From: Streptomyces sp. CB01249
GTDB lineage: Bacteria > Actinomycetota > Actinomycetes > Streptomycetales > Streptomycetaceae
Assembly: GCF_001905735.1 (NCBI RefSeq)
Contig: NZ_LISW01000002.1
Coordinates: 1,338,426-1,402,425 of the forward strand
Direction of reading: 5' to 3'
Length of the DNA: 64,000 nucleotides
A model generated the notes under the pieces. That model was not told where the DNA came from. It saw nothing but the letters and a program-made list of their open reading frames with translations, and did no database searches. The translations under genes and the position numbers were made by a program. Position 1 is the stretch's first letter. Each line of letters starts with the position of its first letter. This document shows, in pieces, positions 1 to 9,726 of the stretch.

Positions 1-1
1 G

Positions 2-2074
2 TCCGGGCGGGCCGCGGAGCTGCTGAAGAGCGGGTTCACCGATCTCGGCGGGGACACCGACACCATCGTCTGGCACACCGCGGACTCCACGGTCCGGGCC
101 ACCGACGTCGAGCAGAAGATGACCCGCACCCTGCACGCCGTGGAGCGGCTGCCCGGGGTCGGGGCCGTCGACAGCCCCTACACGGAGACCGGGGCCGCGC
201 AGATCAGCACCGACGGGCACACCGCGTACGCCACCGTCACCTTCGACCAGCGCGCCGACGACGTGCCCGTGGCGCAGGCGCGGGCGGTCGTGGACACCGC
301 GAAGGCGGCCGAGAGCCCGCATCTGCGCGTCGAACTCGGCGGCCAGGCCGTCGGGCTCACCGAGGCGCCCGCCGCGCATCTCAGCGAGGTCATCGGGGTC
401 GCCGTCGCGGCCGTCGTGCTCTTCCTCGCCTTCGGCTCCCTCGCCGCGAGCCTGCTGCCCATCGCCACGGCCCTCGTCTCGGTCGGCACGGCGTACGCGG
501 GCATCGTGCTCCTCGGACACCTGATGACCGTCGCCGACTTCGCGCCCATGCTCGGCATGCTGATAGGGCTCGGCGTGGGCATCGACTACGCCCTGTTCAT
601 CGTCACCCGGCACCGCAGAGGGCTGCGGCGCGGCATGACCGTGCCCGAGGCCGCGCAGCACGCGGTGGCGACGACCGGGCGGGCCGTGGTCTTCGCCGGG
701 GCCACGGTCTGCATCGCGCTCCTCGGCATGCTGATCCTCCGGCTGAGCTTCCTCAACGGCGTGGCCATCGCCGCCTCGCTCACCGTCGTCCTGACCGTGG
801 CCGCGTCGGTGACCCTGCTGCCGGCACTCCTCTCGCTCATCGGACTGCGGGCGCTCAGCCGGCGCGAACGGGCCCGGCTCGCCGAACACGGGCCGCAGCC
901 CGAGCCGCCCACCGGTTTTGCCGCCCGCTGGTCCGCCTTCGTGGAGCGGCACCCCAAGCTCCTGGGCGCCGTGGCCGCCGTGGTGATGCTGGTCCTCGCG
1001 CTGCCCACCTTCTCGCTCCACCTCGGCAGCTCCGACCAGGGCAACAACGCGGAGTCCGCCACCACCCGGCAGGCGTACGACCTGCTCGCCGACGGCTTCG
1101 GCCCCGGCGTCAACGGACCGCTGACCGTCGCCGCGCACCTCGACGGCGCCGACGACCGGCTCGCGATGGACGCCCTGCCCGCCACCCTGCGCACGGTCGA
1201 CGGGGTGGCGTGGGCCCACCCGGTCACGTACAACGCGGCGGGCGACACCGCGTACGTCACCGTCGTCCCCGACTCCTCCCCGCAGTCCCGCGCGACCAGC
1301 GACCTCGTGGAGCGGCTGCGCACGGACGTGCTGCCGAAGGCGGCCGACAACACCTCGCTGGAGACCCATGTCGGCGGGGTGACCGCCAGCTACGACGACT
1401 TCGCGCAGATCATCATCGGCAAGCTGCCGCTCTTCATCGGCGTCGTCATAGGACTCGGCTGTCTGCTCCTGCTGCTGGCCTTCCGGTCCGTCGGCATCCC
1501 GCTGAAGGCGGCGGCGATGAACGTCGCGGCGGTCGCCTCGTCGTTCGGCGTCGTCGTCGCGATCTTCCAGTGGGGCTGGGGCAGCGAACTGCTGGGCCTC
1601 GGCAGCCCGGGCCCCATCGAACCCTTCCTGCCCGTGATCATGGTCTCGGTGCTCTTCGGCCTCTCCATGGACTACCAGGTCTTCCTGGTCGGCCGGATGT
1701 ACGAGGAGTGGCTGGAGACCCGCGACAACCGGCGCGCCGTCCGGGTGGGCCTCGCCGAGACCAGCCGGGTGATCAACTCGGCCGCTGTGATCATGATCTC
1801 GGTGTTCCTCGCCTTCGTCCTCAGCGGTGACCGCGTGATCGCGATGTTCGGCATCGCCCTCGCGGCGGCCGTGGCCCTGGACGCCTTCGTCCTGCGCACC
1901 CTGCTCGTCCCGGCCCTCATGCACCTGCTGGGCGGCGCCAACTGGTGGCTCCCCGGCTGGCTGGAGCGCCGCCTGCCCCGCCTCAGCATCGAACCGCCGG
2001 ACCGCCCGGTGGTGCGGATGCCGGTGCCGGGTGTGCGGACGTACGAGGACGAGCCGGCCGAGCGCGTCCACTGA
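2..2074 (+). CDS. MMPL/RND-type membrane exporter (5' end outside window)
   Basis: The reading frame is open from the window edge, so the N-terminus (first membrane helix and part of the first periplasmic domain) is missing; 690 residues are visible against about 720-740 usual for Streptomyces MMPL proteins. Two halves can be seen, each a porter domain followed by a helix bundle. Both halves carry the proton-relay signature GxxxDY: GVGIDYALFIVTRHR in the first, FGLSMDYQVFLVGRM in the second. The family moves lipids, pigments or drugs across the inner membrane using proton motive force. The substrate cannot be read from sequence. The cytoplasmic tail after the last helix is short and basic/proline-rich. 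Confidence 0.93.
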   Translation, partial: SGRAAELLKSGFTDLGGDTDTIVWHTADSTVRATDVEQKMTRTLHAVERLPGVGAVDSPYTETGAAQISTDGHTAYATVTFDQRADDVPVAQARAVVDTAKAAESPHLRVELGGQAVGLTEAPAAHLSEVIGVAVAAVVLFLAFGSLAASLLPIATALVSVGTAYAGIVLLGHLMTVADFAPMLGMLIGLGVGIDYALFIVTRHRRGLRRGMTVPEAAQHAVATTGRAVVFAGATVCIALLGMLILRLSFLNGVAIAASLTVVLTVAASVTLLPALLSLIGLRALSRRERARLAEHGPQPEPPTGFAARWSAFVERHPKLLGAVAAVVMLVLALPTFSLHLGSSDQGNNAESATTRQAYDLLADGFGPGVNGPLTVAAHLDGADDRLAMDALPATLRTVDGVAWAHPVTYNAAGDTAYVTVVPDSSPQSRATSDLVERLRTDVLPKAADNTSLETHVGGVTASYDDFAQIIIGKLPLFIGVVIGLGCLLLLLAFRSVGIPLKAAAMNVAAVASSFGVVVAIFQWGWGSELLGLGSPGPIEPFLPVIMVSVLFGLSMDYQVFLVGRMYEEWLETRDNRRAVRVGLAETSRVINSAAVIMISVFLAFVLSGDRVIAMFGIALAAAVALDAFVLRTLLVPALMHLLGGANWWLPGWLERRLPRLSIEPPDRPVVRMPVPGVRTYEDEPAERVH

Positions 2075-2138
2075 CCGCCCGCCGGTGCGACGGAGGGCGT
2101 TAAGGGGCCTCTCATCTGCGGCACCTAGCGTGCGCCGC

Positions 2139-2729
2139 ATGAACCCCACCACGCCCGAAGCCGTCGCCAACGGCGAGAAGACGACCGACGAGACGACCGA
2201 GAAGACCGGGACGACCGACCGCGCTGTCGCGGAGAATCCGGAACCGCAGGACCAGGACGAGACGGACTCGGAAGCCGTCGAGGAGACCGAAGGCACCGAA
2301 GACACCGACGACACCGACGAGGCCACCTCCGGGCGGCTCGCCGCCGCCTCCGCGGCCGTCGTCTCCGCCGGACTCGGCGTCGTCGGCCTCACCGGCGCCT
2401 GGAGCGGCCGGGTCGCCGCCGAGCGCGAGACCCTGATCGGGCAGATCAAGACCTCCTCCGGCGGCTCGGCGGCCCAGCAGATCAACGAGATCTACGGCGA
2501 CGCCTGGCACTCCACCGCCCTCGTCAACGGCCTCTTCGGCCTCCTCGCCCTGCTGGTCGGCGCCTACGTCCTGGTCCGTCCCGCGTTCGGCGCCCCCGCC
2601 CGGCAGCCGCAGGCCGGCTGGGTCCGCGCCGTCGCCCGGGGCGGCATCGCCCTCGGCACCCTCGGCGTACTGATCTCCATAGCCATGTACTTCGACCTCA
2701 TCGTCGCCCTGCCCACCGCGGGCGGCTAG
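2139..2729 (+). CDS. Membrane protein with acidic Thr/Glu-rich N-terminus
   Basis: Unrecognised 196-residue protein. About the first 60 residues are rich in Glu, Asp and Thr and look disordered. Three hydrophobic segments follow: LAAASAAVVSAGLGVVGLTG, ALVNGLFGLLALLVGAYVLV and GGIALGTLGVLISIAMYF. The start was taken at the ATG giving MNPTTPEA, because the longer frame runs back into the end of the MMPL gene in poor coding sequence. It lies 64 bp behind the MMPL gene on the same strand and could be co-transcribed with it. No function is assigned. Confidence 0.75.
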   Translation: MNPTTPEAVANGEKTTDETTEKTGTTDRAVAENPEPQDQDETDSEAVEETEGTEDTDDTDEATSGRLAAASAAVVSAGLGVVGLTGAWSGRVAAERETLIGQIKTSSGGSAAQQINEIYGDAWHSTALVNGLFGLLALLVGAYVLVRPAFGAPARQPQAGWVRAVARGGIALGTLGVLISIAMYFDLIVALPTAGG

Positions 2730-2945
2730 GACGGTTCCGGGTCTCCGAGCGCCACGGACTAAGGCATGTCCGGACGGTTTCATCGGTCCTAGGGGTGGTG
2801 AGGCCCCGGACCTAAGGCGCTCGTACGCCACAGATGCGGAACACGCCCGATGTGGCGCACCCCCCTGGGGGACGAGAGTGGTGGCACGGCAGAGGAACTG
2901 CCGCCACCGAGGCCCGCAAGGGCCCTCACCCCAGGGGGACATCCC

Positions 2946-3137
2946 ATGTTCGACTACGAACTCCACAAGGTCATGCACGCCGAACTCCTGCGCCGCGCCG
3001 ACCTCCAGCGCCTCGCCGGCGAAGCGACCCGGGCCCGCCGCGTCACGCGCCGCGCCGCCCGCCGGACCGCGCGCCAGGAGGCGGAGGGGCCGGTGAGTAC
3101 CGGCGGCGTCCGGGACCGGTTCACGCACGCCGCGTAA
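2946..3137 (+). CDS. Small basic protein upstream of LAL regulator
   Basis: Predicted 63-residue protein starting MFDYELHKVMHAELLRRADL, very rich in Arg (RARRVTRRAARRTARQ). A strong ribosome binding site (AGGGGGAC) ends about 6 nt before the ATG, which supports translation from here rather than from the longer upstream frame. Small proteins with an MFDYELH-type start are, as I recall, common in Streptomyces and have no known role. The preceding 216 bp (2730-2945) contain two imperfect direct repeats around ctaaggc but no other gene I can support. Confidence 0.6.
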   Translation: MFDYELHKVMHAELLRRADLQRLAGEATRARRVTRRAARRTARQEAEGPVSTGGVRDRFTHAA

Positions 3138-3212
3138 GGCGCGGCGGTGGACCGGGGCCGGGGGCCTCTCGGCCCACAGCTAATTCCGTCCGCACTGTCG
3201 GACCCGTGTGCG

Positions 3213-6200
3213 ATGCTCGCCCACGTGGAGACCAGGTCAGTCAGCCCCGTGTTCGTCGGCCGCACCGGCGAACTCAACTCGCTCACCGGCGCGCTCACCC
3301 GCGCCACCAAGGAACCCTCCGGCACCGCCGGAGGGTTCTTCGGCGCGCCCCAGGCCCTGCTCATCGGCGGCGAGGCCGGCGTCGGCAAGACCCGCCTCGT
3401 GGAGGAGTTCCTCGCCGTCGCGGCCCGCCGCGACACCGTCGTCGCCGTCGGCGGCTGCGTCGAGATCGGCGCCGAGGGCCTGCCGTACGCCCCCTTCTCC
3501 ACCGCCCTGCGCGCCCTGCGCCGCGCCCTGCCCGAGGAGATGGCCGCCGCCTGCGCCGGCCAGGAGGGCGAACTGGCCCGGCTGCTCCCGGAGCTCGGCG
3601 AGACCGGCCGCGACGGCAACGACGAGCTCGGCACCGCCCGCCTCTTCGAACTGACCGTCCGGCTCCTGGAGCGCATCTCCGCCGACCGGTCCGTCGTCCT
3701 CGTCCTGGAGGACCTGCACTGGGCGGACTCCTCCACCCGCCACCTCCTCGCCTACCTCTTCCGGACCCTGCGCAGTGGCCGCCTCGTCGTCGTCGGCACC
3801 TACCGCGCCGACGACATCCACCGCCGCCACCCGCTGCGCCCCCTCCTCGCGGAGATCGACCGGCTGCGCACCGTCCGCCGGATCGAACTCTCCCGGTTCA
3901 CCCGCTCCGAGGTCCGCCGCCAGCTCGCCGGCATCCTCGCGGACACCCCCGATCCCGCCCTGGTGGACGAGATATTCGAGCGCTCCGACGGCAACGCCTT
4001 CTTCGTGGAGGAGCTGGCCTGCATCCTGGAGTGCGGCGACGGGGACGGCGACGGCCTGCCCGAATCGCTCCGGGACCTCCTCCTCGTCCGCGTCGAGGCG
4101 CTGTCCGCCGACGCCCAGAAGGTCGCCCGGATCGTCGCCGAGGGCGGCTCCGCCGTCGAGTACGAACTGCTCGCCGCCGTCGCCGGACTCGGCGAGGACG
4201 ACCTCATCGCGGCGCTGCGCACCGCCGTCGGCGCCAACCTGCTCCTGACCACCCCCGAGGGCGACGGCTACCGCTTCCGCCACTCCCTGGTCCGCGAGGC
4301 CGTCAGCGACGACCTGCTCCCCGGCGAACGCTCCCGCCTCAACCGCCGGTACGCGGAGGCCCTGGAGGCCGACCCCGCCCTCGTCCCCGACGACGAGCGC
4401 GCCACCCGCCTGGCCAGCTACTGGTACGGCGCGCACGACGCGGCCAAGGCGCTGCCCGCCGTCCTCAAGGCATCGGTCCGGGCCCGCCGCCGCAACGCCT
4501 ACGCCGAGCAGCTGCGCCTCCTGGAACGCGCCCTCGAACTGTGGGACGACGCCCCCGAGGACGTCCGCCGCACCCTGCGCCCCATCGACTACGCCGAGGT
4601 CTACCCGACCTGCGGGCGGGACGCCTCGACCCCGCTGACCTACCTCGACCTGATGGCGGAGGCCACCGTCGCCGCCCGCCTCGGCGGGGAGCGCGAACGG
4701 GCCTTCGCCATCTGCAAGAAGGCCCTGCGCATCCTGGAGGGCGAGGACGACGCGCTGCGCGCCGCCTGGTTCTGGGTCCAGCGCTCCCGCCTCGTCCAGG
4801 ACCTCACGCGCGGCGACGGCTGGGAGGAGCTGGCCACCGCCGAGCGGCTGGTCCGGGGCCTGCCCCCGTCGAAGGTGCACGCGTTCGTCCTGATGCTGGT
4901 GGCCGGCTGGGGCGCCCTGCACCGCCCCGGCGCCGAGACCCTGGCCGCCGCCGAACGGGCCGTGGAGTACGCCCAGCTCGTCGGCGACGAGTACATCGGG
5001 CTGCACGCCCGGCTCACCCGGGGCTGGCTCAACGCGGACGCGGGCGCCGTGAACGAGGGCATCGCCGAGATGTACACCGTGCGCGACCGGGCCGACGAGC
5101 TGGGCCTCATCGACATCATGGGCCGGGCCAGCATCAACCTGCCCTCCACGCTGGAGGCCATGGGCCGCTCCCTGGAAGCGGTGGCCGCCGCCGACCACGG
5201 CATCCGCATCTGCCACGAGCACGGCGTCGCGGACATGGAGGCGTGGGTCCGTACCAACCAGGCGATGTCCCTGTTCTCGCTGGGCCGCTGGGACGAGGCG
5301 GCGGCCACCACGGAGGCCGCCGCCCGCAAGTCGCTGTCCCGCAAGTCGCAGGGGCTGGTCGCCTCGCGCCGTACCGAACTCGCCGTCGCCCGGGGCGACC
5401 TCGCCGAGGCCGAACGGCAACTGGCGCTGACCCGGCGCTGCTTCGGGTCCAGCGACCCCCAGCCCCAGCACTTCATCAACCCGGTGCGCCACGCCATCCA
5501 GATCGCCGTGATGCAGGGCCGGCTGCCCGAGGCGCGCGCCGCCTTCAAGGCGCAGGCCGAGGAGGGCTTCCCCACCGGCACCCAGCGCTACGCCTTCCCC
5601 ATGCTGCACGCCGTCGCGGCGGCCGAGGCCGACGCCCGGGGCCTGCCCGCCACCGAACCGGGCCGCCCCGCCGTCCTCGACCTGGTCCGGAGCCACCTCA
5701 AGCGGCTGCCGGTCCTCGTCCCCGTCTGGTCCGCCTACGCCCTCCTGGTCGAGGCGGAGCTGGCCAGGGCCGAGGGCGTCGACACCCCGGACCACTGGGA
5801 GGGCGCCGCCCGGGCGTTCACCCCGCTGCACCGCCCGTACGAGCTGGCGCAGATCGACCACCGCTGGGCGGAGGCCCTGCTCGTCGCCTCCGGTGACCGG
5901 GCCACCGCCACCGGCCTGCTGCGCGACGCGCACACCACCGCCGTCCGGCTCGGGGCCCGCCCGCTCGCCGAGACCGTCGAGCTGCTGGCCGGGCGCGCCC
6001 GCATCGCCCTGGCCGGTGCGGGCGGCGAGGCCGAGGAGATCCCGGCCGCGGTCGTCGTCCCGGACGGGCCCGGGCCCGTCCGCGACCCCTCGGAGGAGCA
6101 GTTGCGGGCCGCCGCGGCCGCCGTGGAGTCCTTCGGGCTGACCCCGCGCGAGCAGGACGTCCACCGGCTGGTCGCGGCGGGCCTCACCAACCGCCGGATC

Positions 6201-6341
6201 GCCGAGGAGCTGTACATCTCGCCGAAGACCGCGAGCGTCCACGTCTCCAACATCCTGGCCAAGCTGGGCGTGGCCGGCCGCGGCGAGGCGGCGGCCCTGG
6301 CCCACCGCCTGCGGCTGTACCCGGTGCCGGAGCAGCGCTGA
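3213..6341 (+). CDS. LAL-type LuxR family ATP-binding transcriptional regulator
   Basis: Large regulator of 1042 residues. The N-terminal AAA/STAND ATPase has a Walker A at residues 52-60 (GGEAGVGKT) and a Walker B near 160-171 (VLVLEDLHWAD). A long helical, TPR-like middle follows. The C-terminal LuxR helix-turn-helix is at about 973-1035 (LTPREQDVHRLVAAGLTNRRIAEEL). Length and order fit the LAL family (MalT-like). No ribosome binding site precedes ATG 3213. GTG 3225 (METRSVSPVF) is an equally possible start and would be leaderless if gatgct at 3212 is the -10. The target is unknown; it is convergent with the sugar dehydrogenase lipoprotein, only 7 bp away. Confidence 0.9.
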   Translation: MLAHVETRSVSPVFVGRTGELNSLTGALTRATKEPSGTAGGFFGAPQALLIGGEAGVGKTRLVEEFLAVAARRDTVVAVGGCVEIGAEGLPYAPFSTALRALRRALPEEMAAACAGQEGELARLLPELGETGRDGNDELGTARLFELTVRLLERISADRSVVLVLEDLHWADSSTRHLLAYLFRTLRSGRLVVVGTYRADDIHRRHPLRPLLAEIDRLRTVRRIELSRFTRSEVRRQLAGILADTPDPALVDEIFERSDGNAFFVEELACILECGDGDGDGLPESLRDLLLVRVEALSADAQKVARIVAEGGSAVEYELLAAVAGLGEDDLIAALRTAVGANLLLTTPEGDGYRFRHSLVREAVSDDLLPGERSRLNRRYAEALEADPALVPDDERATRLASYWYGAHDAAKALPAVLKASVRARRRNAYAEQLRLLERALELWDDAPEDVRRTLRPIDYAEVYPTCGRDASTPLTYLDLMAEATVAARLGGERERAFAICKKALRILEGEDDALRAAWFWVQRSRLVQDLTRGDGWEELATAERLVRGLPPSKVHAFVLMLVAGWGALHRPGAETLAAAERAVEYAQLVGDEYIGLHARLTRGWLNADAGAVNEGIAEMYTVRDRADELGLIDIMGRASINLPSTLEAMGRSLEAVAAADHGIRICHEHGVADMEAWVRTNQAMSLFSLGRWDEAAATTEAAARKSLSRKSQGLVASRRTELAVARGDLAEAERQLALTRRCFGSSDPQPQHFINPVRHAIQIAVMQGRLPEARAAFKAQAEEGFPTGTQRYAFPMLHAVAAAEADARGLPATEPGRPAVLDLVRSHLKRLPVLVPVWSAYALLVEAELARAEGVDTPDHWEGAARAFTPLHRPYELAQIDHRWAEALLVASGDRATATGLLRDAHTTAVRLGARPLAETVELLAGRARIALAGAGGEAEEIPAAVVVPDGPGPVRDPSEEQLRAAAAAVESFGLTPREQDVHRLVAAGLTNRRIAEELYISPKTASVHVSNILAKLGVAGRGEAAALAHRLRLYPVPEQR

Positions 6342-6360
6342 CAGGTCCCTACCGGACCTG
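6342..6360. terminator. Small convergent hairpin
   Basis: Inverted repeat CAGGTCC-N5-GGACCTG between the LAL gene and the convergent lipoprotein gene; the stop codon of the latter lies in the loop. Seven base pairs and no T run, so it is at best a weak two-way terminator. Confidence 0.35.
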
Positions 6361-7608
6361 GACGAGCAGGATCCTGTCGTCGCCCGGCTTCGGCGTGCCC
6401 CGGCTGTCCGTCTCGCTCGTGACCAGCCACAGCTTGTCGCCGCCCGCCGCGAGCACCGTGCGCAGCCGGCCGTACTCGCCCTCCAGGAAGGCCTGCGGGT
6501 CCGCCAGCGGCTCCTCGGCGGCCCCGTCCTCGCGGGAGAGCGGGACGCGCCACAGCCGTTCGCCCCGCAGCCCGGCCATCCAGATGGAGCCCTTGACGTA
6601 CGCGATGCCGCTCGGCGACGCCTCGGAGGTCTTCCACTGGGCGACCGGGTCCCGGAAGCCCTCCTTGTGCGCGGTGCCCTCGACGTCCGGCCAGCCGTAG
6701 TTGCCGCCCGGCTCGATCAGGTTCAGCTCGTCCCAGGTGTCCTGGCCGAACTCGGAGGCCCACAGCCGCTTCTCCGCGTCCCAGGCGAGGCCCTGGACGT
6801 TGCGGTGCCCGTACGAATACACCACGGAGTCGGCCTGCGGGTTGCCGTGCAGCGGCTCGCCGTCGGGCGTCATCCGCAGGATCTTGCCCGCCAGGGACTT
6901 CTTGTCCTGGGCGCGGCCGTCGTCGCCCGTCTCGCCGGTGCCCGCGTACAGCGCGCGGTCGGGCCCGAAGGCGATCCGGCCGCCGTTGTGGATCTGGCCC
7001 TTGGGGATGCCGCGCAGGATGGTGTCCGGGGCGCCGAGCAGCTGGCCGGGCGAGCCGTTCTCGTCGTAGATCATGCGGGCGATGCGGTTGTCCGACGCGG
7101 TGGTGAAGTACGCGTACACCTGGTGGTCCGTGCCGAAGTCGGGCGATACGGCGAGGCCGAGCAGCCCGCCCTCACCGGCCGGGGCGACCCCGGGGACCGT
7201 GCCGAGGAGCTTCTTCTTGCCGGTCTTCGCGTCGATCCGGGTGATCGTGCCCTTGTCCCGGGAGCCCACCAGGAGGTCGCCGCCGGGGAGCGCGGCCAGC
7301 CCCCACGGGGAGTTCAGCCCCTCGGTGAGCGTCGAGACCACCTTCGCCGAGCCCTTGGCGGGGGGCTGGTCGGCCGGGGGCAGCGAGACGGACGGCGACG
7401 GGGAGGGTGACTTGGCGGCCGAAGCGGTGGGGGAGTGCGCCGGAGAGCTCGCGCCCGCCGGACTCCCCGCGCCGTCCTGCGAGCTGCACCCGGCGGCCAG
7501 CAGCAGGGCTCCGGCCGCCAGCACGGCCACCGCGCCCCGCCGCGCCCCCGGGCCGCTCCTGTCGTGCCCCGTACGACGCCCCTCGGAGCTCTGCGTTGAT
7601 CCCAACAC
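6349..7608 (-). CDS. PQQ-dependent aldose sugar dehydrogenase-like lipoprotein
   Basis: Lipoprotein of 419 residues. A Lys/Arg-containing n-region, a hydrophobic core and the lipobox LLAAGC (Cys near residue 41) are followed by a Pro/Ser-rich linker of about 40 residues. A six-bladed propeller of the glucose/sorbosone dehydrogenase family comes next. Diagnostic segments are GEGGLLGLAVSPDF, HNGGRIAFGPD (with the catalytic-type His), GHRNVQGLAWD and ELNLIEPGGNYGWPDVEG. Related proteins such as YliI/Asd oxidise aldoses with PQQ at the outer face of the membrane. GTG 7608 was chosen because GAAGGGA lies 9 nt upstream; a TTG at 7626 extends the frame but has no site. Substrate and PQQ use are inferred from the family. 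Confidence 0.88.
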   Translation of the reverse strand: MLGSTQSSEGRRTGHDRSGPGARRGAVAVLAAGALLLAAGCSSQDGAGSPAGASSPAHSPTASAAKSPSPSPSVSLPPADQPPAKGSAKVVSTLTEGLNSPWGLAALPGGDLLVGSRDKGTITRIDAKTGKKKLLGTVPGVAPAGEGGLLGLAVSPDFGTDHQVYAYFTTASDNRIARMIYDENGSPGQLLGAPDTILRGIPKGQIHNGGRIAFGPDRALYAGTGETGDDGRAQDKKSLAGKILRMTPDGEPLHGNPQADSVVYSYGHRNVQGLAWDAEKRLWASEFGQDTWDELNLIEPGGNYGWPDVEGTAHKEGFRDPVAQWKTSEASPSGIAYVKGSIWMAGLRGERLWRVPLSREDGAAEEPLADPQAFLEGEYGRLRTVLAAGGDKLWLVTSETDSRGTPKPGDDRILLVQVR

Positions 7609-7691
7609 CGCACCTGATCCCTTCAACGGCCGCCTGATCCCCTGTTCTTACACCGATGCCGCCCGGGCCGGGGCGCTTTCGGGACCGGTGT

Positions 7692-8690
7692 CTAAGGGCT
7701 GTCCCAGGACTCGCGCGGCGCCGGCAGCCGGTCGATCTCCGCCAGGTCCCGTTCCGTCAGGGTCAGCCCGGCCGCGCCCGCGTTCTCCACCGCCCAGTCC
7801 GCCCGCTTCGTGCCGGGCACCGGCACCACCTGGGGCCCCTGGTGCAGCACCCAGGCCAGGGCCACCTGCGCGGGCGTCGCCCCGTGCCGTTCGGCGATAC
7901 GGCGCAGCCCCACCACCAACGGCTGGTTCGCCGCCATCATCTCGGCCGTGAACCGGGGATGCCGGGCCCGCAGGTCCTCCGGCTCGAACCCCTGGCCCGG
8001 CGTCAGCGTGCCCGTCAGGAAGCCGTTGCCCAGCGGCATCGCGGCCAGGAAGCCGACGCCCCGGTCCGCGCACCACGGCAGCAGCGACTCCAGCGCCTGC
8101 GGCGACCACACCGAGAGCTCCGCCTGCACCGCGCTGACCGGGAAGACCTGCTGCACCCGCTCCAGCTGCCGGATCGTTCCGTCATGCATCCGGGCACCCG
8201 GCCGCCGCGACGCCCGCGCACCGACCGCGCACAGCCCCAGCGCCCGCACCTTGCCCGCGCCCACCAGCTCCGCCATCGCGCCCCAGGTCTCCTCGACGGG
8301 TACCTCGGGGTCGGCGCGGTGGAGCTGGTAGAGGTCGATCACATCGGTCTGGAGCCGCCGCAGCGAGGCGTCGCAGGCCCTGCGTACGTAGCCCGGTCTG
8401 CCGTTCGCCACGATGTGCTGATCACCCACCAGGAGCCCGCACTTGGTGGACACGAACGCCTTCGCGCGCCGCCCCTTGAGGGCCCGCCCCACCAGCAGCT
8501 CATTGGTGAAGGGGCCGTACATGTCGGCGGTGTCGAGCAGATCGACGCCCGCGTCCAGCGCCGCGTGCACCGCCCGCAGCGCACGGTCGCCCCGCTGCTG
8601 CGAGGCGCTGTACGCCCAGCTCATCGGCATGCAGCCGAGACCGACCGCACCCACGGCGAGCGCCGCCGCACCGAGACTCCTGCGCTCCAA
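7692..8690 (-). CDS. Aldo/keto reductase
   Basis: NADPH-dependent aldo/keto reductase of 332 residues (TIM barrel, Tas/YajO-like class). The catalytic tetrad is visible: Asp and Tyr in DLLDTADMYGP, Lys in STKCG and His in LYQLHRAD. The C-terminal cofactor segment VPVPGTKRADWAVENAGA is also present. Although an ATG exists further out, the best start is TTG 8690 (MERRSLGAAAL), with GAGGAGGGG about 8 nt upstream and agreement with the family's usual N-terminus. It is divergent from the 2-hydroxyacid dehydrogenase, sharing a 73-bp promoter region. Substrate unknown. Confidence 0.88.
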   Translation of the reverse strand: MERRSLGAAALAVGAVGLGCMPMSWAYSASQQRGDRALRAVHAALDAGVDLLDTADMYGPFTNELLVGRALKGRRAKAFVSTKCGLLVGDQHIVANGRPGYVRRACDASLRRLQTDVIDLYQLHRADPEVPVEETWGAMAELVGAGKVRALGLCAVGARASRRPGARMHDGTIRQLERVQQVFPVSAVQAELSVWSPQALESLLPWCADRGVGFLAAMPLGNGFLTGTLTPGQGFEPEDLRARHPRFTAEMMAANQPLVVGLRRIAERHGATPAQVALAWVLHQGPQVVPVPGTKRADWAVENAGAAGLTLTERDLAEIDRLPAPRESWDSP

Positions 8691-8763
8691 CTCCCGAACC
8701 CCTCCTCGCACCGCCAACAACCTAACCTCTGCGCCCGGGAGGGCTTCGCATAGCCTCCTGACC

Positions 8764-9726
8764 ATGACTTCCACCACGCATTCCGTCCCCGCCCCCGAGG
8801 TCTGGCTGCCCCTCCCGGCCGACGAGATCGAGGGGCTTCCCGAGGGCCTGACGTACCACTTCTGGGACGGCGGGAAGGACTACCCGGCCGACCCCGCCGA
8901 CTGCGCCTACTACGTCGTCCCCTACATGAAGGGCATGGAGGTCGCGGTCCGCCCGCTCGGCGCGATGAGCCGCGTCCGGGTCGTGCAGACGCTGTCGGCG
9001 GGCACCGACCACGTCGAGCCGGGCCTCGCCGGACTGCACGCGGGCGTCAGCGTGTGCAACGCCAAGGGCGTCCACGAGGCGTCCACCGCCGAGCTGACCC
9101 TCGCGCTGATCCTGGCCTCGCTGCGCGGGTTCCCCGGCTTCGTGCACGGCCAGGACAACGAGGAGTGGCGGTCCGGCTTCTACCCGGCGCTCGCCGACAA
9201 GTCCGTGCTGATCGTGGGCTACGGATCGATCGGCTCGGCCATCGAGGACCGGCTCGCGCCGTTCGAGTGCGCGCGGGTCGCGCGCGTCGCGCGCTCCGCA
9301 CGGACAACCGCACGCGGCCCCGTACACACGCTCGACGACCTCCCGGCCCTGCTGCCCGAGGCCGATGTGGTCATCCTCTCCACCCCGTTGAACCCCTCCA
9401 CGCAGGGGCTGGCGGGCGCCGACTTCCTCGCCGCGATGCGCGACGGGGCGCTCCTGGTGAACGTCGCGCGGGGCGGAGTGGTCGACACCAAGGCCCTGTT
9501 GACCGAACTCGAGTCCGGCAGGCTGCGCGCCGCCCTCGACGTCACCGACCCGGAACCGCTGCCTTCCGGCCATCCCCTCTGGCATGCTCCGAACGTCCTC
9601 ATCACCCCGCACGTCGGCGGCAGCACCTCCGCGTTCCTGCCGCGCGCCAAGCGGCTGATCGCCGGACAGCTCACCCGCTTCGCCGCGGGGCAGCCGCTGG
9701 AGAACGTCGTACGCACCACCGGCTGA
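8764..9726 (+). CDS. D-isomer-specific 2-hydroxyacid dehydrogenase
   Basis: Oxidoreductase of 320 residues that interconverts 2-oxo and D-2-hydroxy acids with NAD(P)H. The Rossmann motif GYGSIGSAIEDR is in the middle of the protein. Catalytic Arg is in NVARGGVVDT, Glu in TDPEPLP and His in ITPHVGGS. There is no ACT domain, unlike the serA product in the same window. The ATG is preceded at 8751-8756 by TAGCCT, a good -10 hexamer only 7 nt from the start, and by no ribosome binding site, so a leaderless mRNA is likely. A short Arg/Ala-rich stretch (CARVARVARSARTTARG) after the nucleotide site looks like local codon-repeat expansion. Physiological substrate unknown. Confidence 0.9.
   Translation: MTSTTHSVPAPEVWLPLPADEIEGLPEGLTYHFWDGGKDYPADPADCAYYVVPYMKGMEVAVRPLGAMSRVRVVQTLSAGTDHVEPGLAGLHAGVSVCNAKGVHEASTAELTLALILASLRGFPGFVHGQDNEEWRSGFYPALADKSVLIVGYGSIGSAIEDRLAPFECARVARVARSARTTARGPVHTLDDLPALLPEADVVILSTPLNPSTQGLAGADFLAAMRDGALLVNVARGGVVDTKALLTELESGRLRAALDVTDPEPLPSGHPLWHAPNVLITPHVGGSTSAFLPRAKRLIAGQLTRFAAGQPLENVVRTTG

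Noticed and set aside
2834..6305. Long open frames on both strands across the LAL regulator gene, up to more than 1000 codons
   Set aside because: They are Arg/Pro/Gly-rich or His/Val-rich shadow translations produced by G+C-rich third positions; only the LuxR frame has domains.
6349..7608. The lipoprotein sugar dehydrogenase as part of the laccase/ThuA module
   Set aside because: Same family as the 59-62 kb propeller but 50 kb away, with no ThuA, cupredoxin or DUF1080 neighbours.
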